DNA of 33,506 bases, from positions 1 to 33,506 of the forward strand of contig JAUCBJ010004570.1 of the NCBI GenBank assembly GCA_032718475.1, given 5' to 3'. The notes under the pieces are model-generated. The model did not search any database. It had not been told where the DNA came from and worked only from the letters and a program-made list of their open reading frames with translations. This stretch comes from Nemertoderma westbladi (lineage: Eukaryota; Xenacoelomorpha; Nemertodermatida; Nemertodermatidae). This document shows, piece by piece, positions 9,101-21,100 of this stretch (the first letter of the stretch is position 1; each line of letters starts with the position of its first letter). Position numbers and translations under genes: made by a program.

Positions 9101-12100
9101 TGGTCTGCCATTGCCATTCCCTCCATCACCTACCATAATTGAAGTTCAATATCGGTACTCTCACCGAAACTGATACAGAATCCCTCGATAACAGGAAATC
9201 ACAAAGGGGAATTCTCCACATCGGCACCTATGTAAATAATTGCACGCTGCATACACTACTAAATTGCATTCCCCTATCGCAAGCAGCTTTGCATTCGTGT
9301 GTCACTACTATGATTCAGACTCTGCAGTGTCCAAACTAGGTACTGCAACTTGGTTATAGGTTAGCGGTAATCCATAACTTGGTCTCAAGGCGCTCTGTCG
9401 TGGCATTCGCAATGGCTACCGAAGGGGCAGTTTAAGTTTCTCCCTGACAAGCTTCCTCTCGATCCTCACATCCGGTTACGACAATAAAGTCGTACTGAAA
9501 CGAATCGAAAACGGTCCATCCTTCCACATGAGATTTAATCAACGCCAACTTCGTGCAACGCCCTGACACCCCGACCACTATTAGCACTCGACTTAAATGT
9601 GTAGCGAATTATTTCAACTACTAGTTTTCAATAATTTATTCAGTGCATTTTAACACCATCGCCTTTTATTGTCGGCGAGTCTGATATTTTTGTTAATGAA
9701 GAATGAAGTCACAGACCAATAAAACCCATATTGGAATTTTTTAGACAGATAGTATGAATTCCATTGTTTACTGTTTTATTTAATTCCAAATACTGACGGA
9801 CAGACCGACAGTGAAACGGACAGACAGCCATATCTCGAGAAGTAAGACAGTTCTTACTAAACGGTTTTCATACGGGCGTGGGACAACCAGTCGGTCATCT
9901 GTAATAAAATGTTTTGTTAAATCTCTTGAAAGTACACTACAACAGGACAACTTCATTCGGTCTTGGTGGAGTACGATAGAAAATTCTTCCAAGGGTATTT
10001 AGTATTTCAGAGGGTGTTTGGGGCGGAAAACTACTTGAACTCACTTAGTGGTTACCCTACACTGTGTAAGACTGTGAGCCGCCTAAGGTGTTCCTCGCAC
10101 GATCTACAAATTGAATACGGATGTTGGCATAATGTACCGCGTAACGATAGATTATGCCAGCTCTGTAATCTCCCAGAAGTTGAGGATAAATATCACTTTG
10201 TACTTAAATGTCCGCTCTGTCATGATCTATGCATTCAATTTTTGGCAGTAAGATATCATAGAAATCCTTCATCGGTCAAATTTCTTGAACTCCTTAGTCT
10301 TACGTCGTATTGCAAAATTAAGCAGTTTGGTGTGTTTTTATAAAACTAAACCCTGCAAAAACCTAGTTAGTACGTATTACGGGTGTTGTCTGCGCAACTT
10401 TCTCTATAGTGATCATTTACTGTGTACTTCAGTTCTTTGATTTAGATTGATATTATGTATATGTTCCTACTTAACGTACTGGGTTCACCTATGTATATAT
10501 TTTCTAGATGAATACGTACTCCGGGATTGTAGCGTGCAGTTGGTACTACTTTGCTCTCAACAATTAGCCTTAATTGGCTTTGTTGTGATTAACAATAAAC
10601 ATAACTTCAACTCCTGATGCTGCCTTACTCAATGTTAAATAATTTAGTGTTCTCGAATAGTTATTACGTAACTAGAGAGCCGATTAACTACACAAACCAA
10701 TGTAGTTTGGTTATGCAACCTGCTCCTCAAACCAGGAGCAGGTTGCAGATATTTTTGGGAGTAATCAGCTGTTAATTACGTCGATTTTCTCTTTTGAATA
10801 CGTCGACAGCGTGGTGGGTGGCTCCCCCCCCCCCCCCCCCTCTCTAATAATTATTCAATTATATGGGGGGTGACGTTAGAAACGGACCTACCGGGATTTG
10901 TCTCGAACATCTCGAATATATCTGCAGATAGAATAATCTATCCGCAGGTAGATTATGGATCCCCATAAAATTTGGGACATGACATGATGGATGATAAAAT
11001 AAAACGAAACATTTTTAAGTTAAATCCAAAATGCGATTTACATACCTGTTTGTGATGATGTTTGGAAGAACTTCGTACATGAGATTCCTTCTCTCTCGCG
11101 CCAGATTGGGAACATTCGTTTGTGGAACGATCCGATTTCACATGAATTTGTTCATCAAATGACGATCTATTTGACTTCACCTGAACGTGTTTGTCCAAAG
11201 GGGAGCCACTAGACTTCATATTAACTCGTTCGTCCAATGAGGCTGCGGTAGACTTTATCGCTACTTTGTCACCAAATGAGGAACTAGACTTAATTCGTTC
11301 ATCTAATGAGGGAGCACTAGGCGATAAATCCTTAGTTATAAATCCATTAGTTATTTGCTCCTGTGTGACGGGGGGAGGAGGAGTGATTCGTTGCTTAGTG
11401 ACACCCAATGGAGGAGTGGCGCCTCTGGATCCACCAAACCGTTCCGTCCACGCGTTGTAGTTGGCGATTTTAGGAAGATGAGCCGAGTTACCATGGCTGC
11501 CGTTAGAGGGAATGGAGCGGCTACGATGCTTCTCGCTGAGTTTGCTGGGAGGTTTGGGTGTCCTCGTTTCGCTCATTCCCCGACTCGCTTCTCCATCTAA
11601 ACTATCGCTCTCAGTTTGCGGGACTATAGAACTGTACTTAGCGTAGGAGTGGTTAACGGAACTCTCCGACGCAATAAGTTCAACTGGAGACAGGCGCTCT
11701 TTCGATCCACCTACATGGTGAGACACTTTTGCATCGAACTCAGATTTGATGATCTTGTTTTCAAATTGTTCATGGTCGATTTTGTGTCTCTTTTGGTCGG
11801 GTCTCTCCGATATGACTATGTCATCAGAATGCTCCCTATCTGATCGAGACACAATCACGTCCTCAGGTCGCCTGGAAGACACTTTCTGAGATCGGTGATC
11901 GGGTTTAATCGACGATGGATTTGAGGGATTTCGATCAGATTTTCGCTCGCCCTGATTATCTTTACTCGGAAGAATTCCAGAAGTGATTCTATCTGGAGTG
12001 TTCAATTGAGTTTTATGGGGGATCGTTTGAGATTTGGCAGTAGGGAGATTTGGCACAGTTCCGTGATCAGGTCTGTCAAATCGACTATTATGAGTTCTTT

Positions 12101-15100
12101 GATTAGAGTCACTAGGGCGGATGGTCGATGTCTTTTGATCAGGTTTATAGTGATCGATTGTGGGTGTCTTTAGATCAGGTTTAGTGGGATGTGGAGTGGG
12201 TGTCTTTTGATCAGGTTTAGTGGGAAGGAGTTTGGGTGTATTTTGATCAGGCTTATTGGGATGGAGTGTGGGTGTCTTTTGATCCGGTTTAGTGGGATGG
12301 AGTGTGTGTGATTTTGGATCAGGCTTATTTGGAATATTTTGGTCAGGTTTATTTGGAATATTTTGATCAGGTTTATTTTGATGGAGTGTGGGTGTCTTTT
12401 GATCAGGTTTATTAGGATTAAGTGTGGGTGTTCTTTGATCAGGTTGATTGGGATGGAGTGCGGACGTTCTATGATCAGGTTTATTGGGATGGAGTGTGGG
12501 TGTTCTTTGATCAGGCTTATTTGGATGGAGCGTGGGTGTTCTTTGATCAGGTTTATTGGGATGGAATGTGGGTGTTCTTTGATCAGGCTTATTTGGATGG
12601 AGCGTGGGTGTTCTTTGATCAGGTTTATTGGGATGGAGTGTGGGTGTTCTTTGATCAGGCTTATTTGGATGGAGTGTGGGTGTCTTTTGCTCAGGTTTAT
12701 TTTGATGGAGTTTGGTTGTATTTTGTTCAGGTTTATTTGGATGGAGTTTGGGTGTATTTTGTTCAGGTTTATTTGGGTGGAGTGTGGGTGTTTTAGGATC
12801 AGGTCTGTCAGACCTGATTTTAGGGGTGTTTTCACTGTTTTGGTCTAACCTATTAGGGTAAATTTTAGGTGAGATTTGATCAGGTTTATCAGATCGCACT
12901 TTTGAGGTATTGAGATCTGGTTTTGTTTGGATTATCTTAGAGTTGTGTTGATTCTGTGTATGAGACGATGAGGTACTAGGAACATGATTATGACGAAGTC
13001 TGCCATCGCCATCTGTAGTTACCAAACCCAATCTGTCCTGCGTTGTTGCACTACCGTTTTGTTTCGCTTTCCTTATCTCAGCTTGTTGTTTCTGATGCTG
13101 CAACATTCTTTCTTTGTATTCCTATAGAAAAAAAATAAATAGATCCATCGACTTGAGTTTTAACTAAGTTAAATAACGCAATAATTTTCGCGTTGCTACA
13201 TTACCACACGTTCGTGGGGCCTTCGCGCAGCACGAGGTTCAGTTATGAGATACATAGTAATATTGAGCGATTCTACTGTATAACAAACTCGGTATTTAAG
13301 AAATTTAACCAAACACCAATAAATGGGCACCATAGAAGCCCCCCCCTTCAACCTCCCTCTTAATCTGCACCACCCCAACCCAAAGGAGCACAGAGGATTG
13401 ATGAAAGGCAGGTATTACAGGGAAAATGTGTTTTAAAAGTAATATATTATATTTGTTTTAATATAACACAAAATACAACTGGAAGCGATTCACAAATATA
13501 CAAACAGCACAAATTTCTAGCAAAAATAATTAAAGATCGCATATTATTTAATTTATTTAACTAACAAATAAATCAATAATCTCATGTTATTGATATACTG
13601 AAACATTAATTTATCATGTCAACACCTCAACGACATTATTTAGCTAATTATTCTAAAGAATCATGATTAAATACTCAGCCAATCATTTTATAAGGTAAAC
13701 ACAATAAGCAAGGAAGCTCTGGCTGTCTGGCTCATTACACTGCTGCCTTTGAATAGTGGTGAGGTGGGACGTGTTGGACTGGTTCCCAGTTAGGTTACAG
13801 TAGGCAATAATGGCAAGCATGCCTTGGAATGAGGGAGCTAGAAGTAGTATAGAGTGACATGGTATTTTAATAACTTAATTACGTTTAGATCAATTAAAAA
13901 CACATTTCTTAAAGCAAATCACTTGAACTAATTAAAAACTATAATGGAATGGGGTATGGGGATTACAGCTGTATAATTGTTAAGTATAATCATTCAAATC
14001 TTATACTGTAAAATAATTAATTTCCTTTAAAAGGCAGGTTTAAATGGCTGCATTTACCCTAATCAACTTAATTAACCAATTAACTGCTATTATCTTAGCT
14101 TCTCGAAGGCCACGCGAAAATTCAACTTGGAAATTTCTAAACTTTGGCCAGACTACATGTGTGTACCAAGTTTGGATAGATTTCTTTAAGATTTGGCTGA
14201 GTTATTAACGTTTAAAGTTCGAACACAACAGAATAACAGAACAACAGACACACCGATTGAGTTAGTGGTACCTGTATGCTAAGCTCGCTTACTTTCGTAG
14301 CTCGCCCCACAACCAACCCATATGCCACGGCACGGTCCCCACACATATTAGACGTTTCAACCGCGACGCTGTGTTTTTAGTTAAAGCTCATCAGTAAGAA
14401 TTTCAACAAACCTTTAAATTAATTGATTTCGGTTGAGGTTTGGGTTCGGTGGGAATGGGAGGCTGTTTGGTCGGTGCGGGGGCGCTGGGAGGGAGTGGGG
14501 GAGGCGGGTCCATGGGTCTGTCTGGGGGCAGTCTGGGACTGTTGTGGGCTGAGGCCGCGACCGGGGTGGGCGAGTGCGCCCGTATCTCGATGTCCTGGGA
14601 ACCGTCCACGGTCCCCGTAGCCGTCGCAGCCGCCAGGGCCGCTTGCTGCTGCCGCTGGTCTTGCTGAAATAAAATGAACCGGCTCAAAAGTAAATATATT
14701 AAAATAAATACAATTATTTATTAAAAGCTTCGCTAAACACAAAGTTAAATCAAATTTTTTTTTAAGTCGTTAGGCCAGGGATTACGCACAAAGTCTGACG
14801 AATTAATTCCAATGCGGACCCCCCGAACTATACCCCCCAGAGGAAAATGGTACTCATTTAGCTACCATTTAAGGGGGAGGGGAGGGGGGGGGGGGGGGGG
14901 GGTAGTCGGATTTCGTGAAAAAAAATCAATTTTTTATTGTTTCATTAAGACCGAAATTTTATGGAGATTTAAAATATTTATTGACATAAAAATTGACATC
15001 GGAAATGAATTCTCAGTCTCCCAAAATAACGAAATAATTTTTAGTTTATCGTCATCATTACTGTCGGACATTATTTAACTGACATTCTTTCATATTCACA

Positions 15101-18100
15101 GACAGTTTGCGCGGGAATATTAAAAAAACTACACTTTGTTTTCGTCATTTACTCCTATTTCATTTTAGATTCACTAAAAATGTATCTCATCCTTCAATCT
15201 ATCCGATTTGGCTAATTATTTTTGTTTGAAAGCCCTGAACAGATTCAGAACAGAACAGAAAGCCCTGTCTCTCCTGAACAGATTCCTTCGATGGATTTTA
15301 GAATTTCGCTCTAGTTCTAGAGAAAAGTTAGATTAAAGCCTGTTTAGTCTGTAAAAATTAAAAATTCACAAAATGCGCAATAAAATCATTTTGGAAAAGA
15401 AAATTAAAAATTCCTCTATGGATTCTATAAAGGGATTCGTCAGTGCACCCACTCGCCAATTTTTATATCAAAATACTAAAAATTGTTGGAGGAGATACAT
15501 TTTAAGAACGGACCAATCAAAATTTCGTGAAATTGGCTATTAGCCAATCAGAAGGTGTGTGACCACGGAAATGGAAAGCCCGTCCAATTACCTTTCATAA
15601 TATCTATATATATATGTCCTGGTATCCAATACAGTACTGTGCAGTGTATTTTAAACATTTTCTAAAAGGTTTCCCCCCCCCCCCCCCCCCCCCCGCGATT
15701 TTCAATCCCCCCTGGTGCAGATTTTTATGAGGATTTCAAAACTTCAAAACGTTTGTTAATAGCTAATGTAGTTCAAAAGTTATGAGCGACAATGTTAACA
15801 CTTAAACTGGTCAGCGTACTCATTTACTTTTGTTTCGACTTGGTAGGAACTCAAATTTGTGTTTTATCAATTTGTTCCGCATTTGGTCAGGTATAAATTT
15901 GTAAACTCATCTGAGTTGGTAAAAACACAAATTTATGTTTTATGTGAATGTACGCGAACTGGTGGGAAAACATCGATTGACGTTCTCCGAGTTAGTAAGA
16001 ACACAAATATGTGTTTGCCTGAGCGGCTATCCACTTGGTGGTGACGCTTTTTTGTGTTTTAGACATATTTTACGTATTCCTATAATACTACTACTTAATG
16101 AATCCCTATGGGTTTATCATTACCGCCATTCAATCGCTTGAATGTAGAGCTACACAATGGTAGTTGAATCATCTCGAATCGCCCACTATGGCAGACACAG
16201 TGGTGTGAGAAAGATTCTAAAATATAGAAAAGTTTAAGTAATGGCCGTTTTTTAACATTAGGTCGGATGAACATACGATTACCACTACTAGATAGCCCTG
16301 CTTGGGCTTTCTTCCGATACCTCATATCCGCCAGTTTGGCATCCCCAACGCCCACACATAAGGTTTTCCCACAGGTATGCTTCACAGTATAACAATAACT
16401 GAATATCAAGACTTCGGCTGTAATATTCCCACACCCCATAAACTTATATAAATGGTTCTTCGTTACTTCGTTTTAATATCATCGGATTGCTAGACCCACT
16501 GTGGAAGAAAATAACTATATTTTACTCTTTTAACTACCATCTTTATTTGGATGGATATTTTTTATGACGTGGAAAACTTTTCTACTCCGGTATTCATTCG
16601 ATTCAAGTTTATCAAATTGGAGAAACTTATTTCTTATTTATTAATAAATTTATTATTTTAATTTATTATTATTAATTTTTTATTTTAATTTATTATTATT
16701 TATTTACTATTTTAATTTATTATTAATTATTTATTTACAGTTCTTATTTATTATATTAAGAAAAATAGCCGTTAACTTCTCTCTCGTTTATTAATTTTTC
16801 GCACTTTTCATGAAATATGGAGTTTAAATAAAATGGCTACTTTTATTCCTAAGTCTAAGTTAATAAATAGTTACTTTAAATATCAGAACTCTTTGATTTT
16901 ATAACGGTAATACTATATAGTAGACTATAGAAAACTATCATACGAAAAAAATTTATGGGACAGATGATAGCCACCTTAACTCTGACTCTGATTAACTGTT
17001 TATCTAACTGATTAAAACTGTTTGTCTAACTGTCTGTCTTAAATGTTTAACGGTTTTTCTTGTATTTAATGTATTAAATGTAATGTATTAATTAAATGTA
17101 TTAAATGTATTAAAAAAACAATTTTCACACAATTTTCGCAATTTTGTCGACAAGCCGGCACAGCATTCTTAAAAATGCAGCTGCAATGCAGCATGCCGAT
17201 CCTAGTAGTAGTAGAGGGAAAAAAGCGCAGCTTATCAAATTTTGAAATATGATATTTTTTCGTAGCAATATGAAGTTTATCTTATGCTAATCTTTTATTA
17301 TTCCCTAGAACGACTCAAGTGTGTTTTTCGCATTCAGCTCGACATGTACAACAATTTGAAAAAAAAAATTTTTTAATTTTGACAATTTCTTGAAAAAAAA
17401 ATATTTTTTTTGAAATTTTTGATTTTTGATTTTTTTTTTACAAAAAAATTTCCAAAATTTTGAACTTTTGGCCCTATATCTTGTGAAACAAGACGAGTTT
17501 TTAAAATCGAAAATATTTTTTCCATGTTTTCAAATACGCTCTTCAACATAGGCTAGTTTTCAGATCAAATTAAACAAGTCACTTTTGAGGTATTTTGGCC
17601 AACTCTGGCCCTCTGTGCATTGTCTGTTTGTCTGTTCAGCTGTCGGTTAAATTTTGACGGACCGACAGTCAACAGTGACAGACATACATGACACTGTCTA
17701 TTGAGAAAACGGACTTTAGAAATAAAATTACCAAGACGGAAAAACCCTTGCAACAAAATTTTCAGAGGGGTTGTGTGCATTGTAACATTTCATTGGACAG
17801 AATTACCCTAAGCATAAACTTTAAATGCGTTGTCTCAAGAATGCAAATTTTAAATTTTAAAATGCAAAGGCTTGTGAAATTTGGCTCGAATAATGACTGG
17901 ACGATTATTACCACCCCATTACCACTTTTATAATTTTCATTGTTATAGCTGAAATATTTAACAAAAAAGTGTCAATTTTTGGTCAAAAATGGCAAACTTT
18001 GTCAAAATTTGGCAAAAAAAATAAGTTTTTAAATATATTATTTAACAACAATTCTGGTAATACTGAATATGATAGATTCACGATGTCATTCTGCTCGAAT

Positions 18101-21100
18101 GATGAAATTTTGGGCACTTGATGACGACCATTGTATTATCCACCTGTGTACCAATGTCAATAAATAAATAAACATTAAACAACCTCCTAAGCTAAATTCG
18201 TGGTCCACTCACAGGGCTCGAACTCGCGACCTCTAGCTAGATCCACACCGACAATCTACTAAACTGGCTGTCATATAGTTTGTAAGTCCGGAAATGTTCT
18301 CAATTCTACAAAGTTAATTATTAAACAAAACTCATGTGATATCTCGTCACTATAACTACCGATATCTCGTCACTATAACTACCGATATCTCGTCACTATA
18401 ACTACCGATATCTCGTCACTATAACTACCGATATCTCGTCACTATAACTACCGATATCTCGTCACTATAACTACCGGATATCTCGTCACTATAACTACCG
18501 ATATCTCTTCACTCACCCGAAATATGCTGCGTTTCTTTATGCGGGGTTGGAACTTCTCGTAAACGGCGATGAATTCGTTGCTAAGTTCCATCAATCGGTT
18601 ACGGTCGAGGGACGGGTCGATACAGACCACCAAGGGTATCCGTCCGTGGAATCGATCTAATTGATTTAAAAATAAAGGAGGTCGGGGGGGGGGGGGGGGG
18701 TTATCACAAAACCTCTATCTTCAAGATTCAACAATATGCAGACAAATACACCAGTTAAACAAACAGACACAGACAAACACCAGCTTACCTGGCAGTCCTT
18801 CCAGGTGAGCGATATATTGATACAGACACAGGCGACCGCTTTGGGTTTGTAATGGATACAGAAGGTTGTCAGATGGAGGCTGTTTGTCGCCATAAAGTAG
18901 GCCGTTTGGGCCAAATCCTTGATGTTTCCATCCTTAGTAACTGAAAAAAAACACAAAAAAAACAAATTAGCTAACAATTCCGCTAGCGGATCAGATAAAA
19001 GGTAGACCTGGGAGTTATAACATAAAAAAAATATAATAACAATATATAATTATTACTAAAACCAAACGGTTTTCCACCAACCGTTGACTTTTCAGTTTAT
19101 TATACGCAGTAGGCACTTAGTGTTTAAACGGGATCACACTTTTCGGGATTTACGAAAAGTGGTGCGCGCCCTGGTCACTGGAGGTATCATAGCTTCAAAT
19201 CTTTAAGGTGTGTGTAAAGCTTGTGGTGTGTAAAGCTAAAGGTGTGTTTTTCGGGATTTACGCGATCGGGATTATCACTCTCAGGATCCCGATTTTCGGG
19301 ATCGGGATTGAAATTTTGAATTAAATTCCTTATAGTTATTAGTAAGATAAAGTTATATTAAAATTATTTTGGAATTGATTACTGGATGGTTTACTGACAT
19401 AAAAATTAATCAAAAACATTTCCGTTCGGCTGGAACTATTTATCAGATATTCAACAAATTAACTTAACTATTTGTACAGCGGGATCCCGGTCCAAGAAAG
19501 TCGGGATCGGGACCGGGATTGTATTTAATGCCGGGATCCGGCTTTTCGGGATCGGGATCCCGTTCAAACACTATGTACGCACCTATAACCTCCTAGGTAG
19601 TGTTGTAGTAACGCTACTTTTATAAATAGAAAACCCGCTGACCAACGAGATTGCTAATTATACATCAAGGTGTCATAAAGAAAAGAAAAGTATCTGTTTT
19701 TATTCCACATAATTGCCTTTTCACCTCCTGTTGCGCTCTAAAAACTAATGCACCGGTAGACGTTAAATAATTTGTATGTCAGATCGAATTTAGTGTTTAT
19801 ACGAGATCCCTAATCCGATCCTGAAAAATCGGTATCTCGGTGAAAAATACAATCCCGAACCCCCGATATTTTTTGGAACGGGATCCCGAAATATTTACTG
19901 GAGTAAATTTGTTGAATATCCGATGAATAATAAATTGTAGCAGAACTGAAATTTTATACAATCCCGATCCCGAAAATCTGGATCCCAGTAGTGGAAACCT
20001 CGGTCCCGATCCCGGAAATCCCGAAAAGTCTGATCCCGTTTAAATACTAATACCATAAATACAACGAATTACGGATACTGACAGCGCCCGCTGGTGGGAC
20101 GTTCGCAATCTTTATGAAAAAAAAGTCAGCAGTGGTATTATATTATAATTCCGCCGTATTTTGAAGGTACATTTAATGGATGGAATATATTTATCGGGGA
20201 AGCTGCTGGTGTCACCTGGCAATTCCCTGGAAATAGTGGGTCGTAACTTAGAGAGACGACCCCACCCTCCCCACCTTATTGATCTAAAAATCTTGATAAG
20301 ATTGCATTATATTGAAACAGAGATAGTTTCACCTCCCTCCTCCTCCTCCATGGAGTATTATCCTGGATCTGTGGAGCCAGAATTATTATTTTTAGCTCAA
20401 GCGTTTAAAAAAAGGTGTCTCAGTCGATATTGCACCATAGTTACACCGCAGTTATTCTTCAACCTAAAACCTTGTTGGTATAGTGGAAAGCTGACCATGC
20501 AAGGGTTCCAGATATGTAATTAAACATTTGAATTTGGGTAAGGAACTAGAAAGTTAGCATTCGGAAGCTACATGCATTTGCTTCCGCTGCATGCCACTTC
20601 TAATTAATAAACGCACACCATTCTGGTACAATTTTACGTTTGAATAGCTACGTGACAGTATTGTTTTAGGCATTAAATTGTTGTCCAGCTACTTGGGATA
20701 AACAAAATGTTCCAGAATGGTGTGCGTTTATTAAATAGAAGTGGCTTGTAGCGGAAGCAAATGCATGTAACTTCCGAATGCTAACTTTCTAGTTCCTTAC
20801 CAAATTCAAATGTTTATTACATATTTGGAATCCTTGCACGGTCAGCTATCTATCCATTGCTATCAACAAATTACTAGTAGGTTGAATAATAAATGTAGTA
20901 CGACTGGCGCCATATCGCCACAGACACCCTTTTCAAACGCTTGTAGCTAAAGAATAAAAGGAAATATAAAAATTCTGGCTCACCCACTCAGTTGGTCGGG
21001 AGGTGAAACTATCTCTGTTTCAAATTTCATGCAATCTCATTACGATTTGTACAAAAATAAGGGGGGTGGGGTGCGTGTCATTGAATTACGACACTATATT

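Larger units (their letters stand above)
6175..11045. other. CCNT: Cyclin T intron 8 with nested repeats
   Basis: The 4.87-kb intron between exons 8 and 9. It holds several copies of a foldback family (6373-8960), poly-G/poly-C runs, GACAGACAGAC-type low complexity (8160-8345 and 9795-9835), a LINE 3' end (9905-10610) and a 14-bp perfect hairpin (10714-10747). In 9000-9790 I see no recognisable element or gene. Confidence 0.8.
14664..18516. other. CCNT: Cyclin T intron 6
   Basis: The largest gap between cyclin T coding exons downstream of the cyclin fold. It contains poly-G at 14885-14902, poly-C at 15673-15694, a loose repeat of (g)ttggtaagaacacaaatttgtgt over 15840-16060, an AT microsatellite-like tract (16630-16750), a 61-bp block shared with the first LINE (17154-17214), a SINE (18125-18272) and a 23-bp minisatellite (18338-18510). 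No other gene is supported. Confidence 0.75.

Noticed and set aside
12339-12848. Plus-strand open frames rich in [10 protein letters not shown] and [10 protein letters not shown]-type repeats
   Set aside because: They are the reverse frames of the 36-bp coding repeat of cyclin T exon 8. A repeat length divisible by three keeps other frames open by chance.
14423-14742. Glycine/proline-rich frames on both strands over exon 7
   Set aside because: Alternative frames of the proline-rich exon. The chosen frame alone links SINLK to EYKER of exon 8.
18190-18272. Functional tRNA gene
   Set aside because: B box present, but the arms do not pair well and no clear anticodon loop is visible. It fits a SINE head better.
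18338-18510. CRISPR-like array
   Set aside because: The 23-bp units are head to tail without spacers, and the host is a eukaryote.
18600-18656. Programmed -1 ribosomal frameshift in cyclin T exon 6
   Set aside because: No X-XXY-YYZ slippery heptamer or following strong hairpin is visible at the switch, and no cyclin T is known to use one. An indel is simpler.
18666-18977. 103-codon minus-strand frame taken as a whole as a gene
   Set aside because: Only 18940-18789 is exon. The [13 protein letters not shown] start is the intron's polypyrimidine tract and the end (after KDCQ) is intron with a poly-G run.
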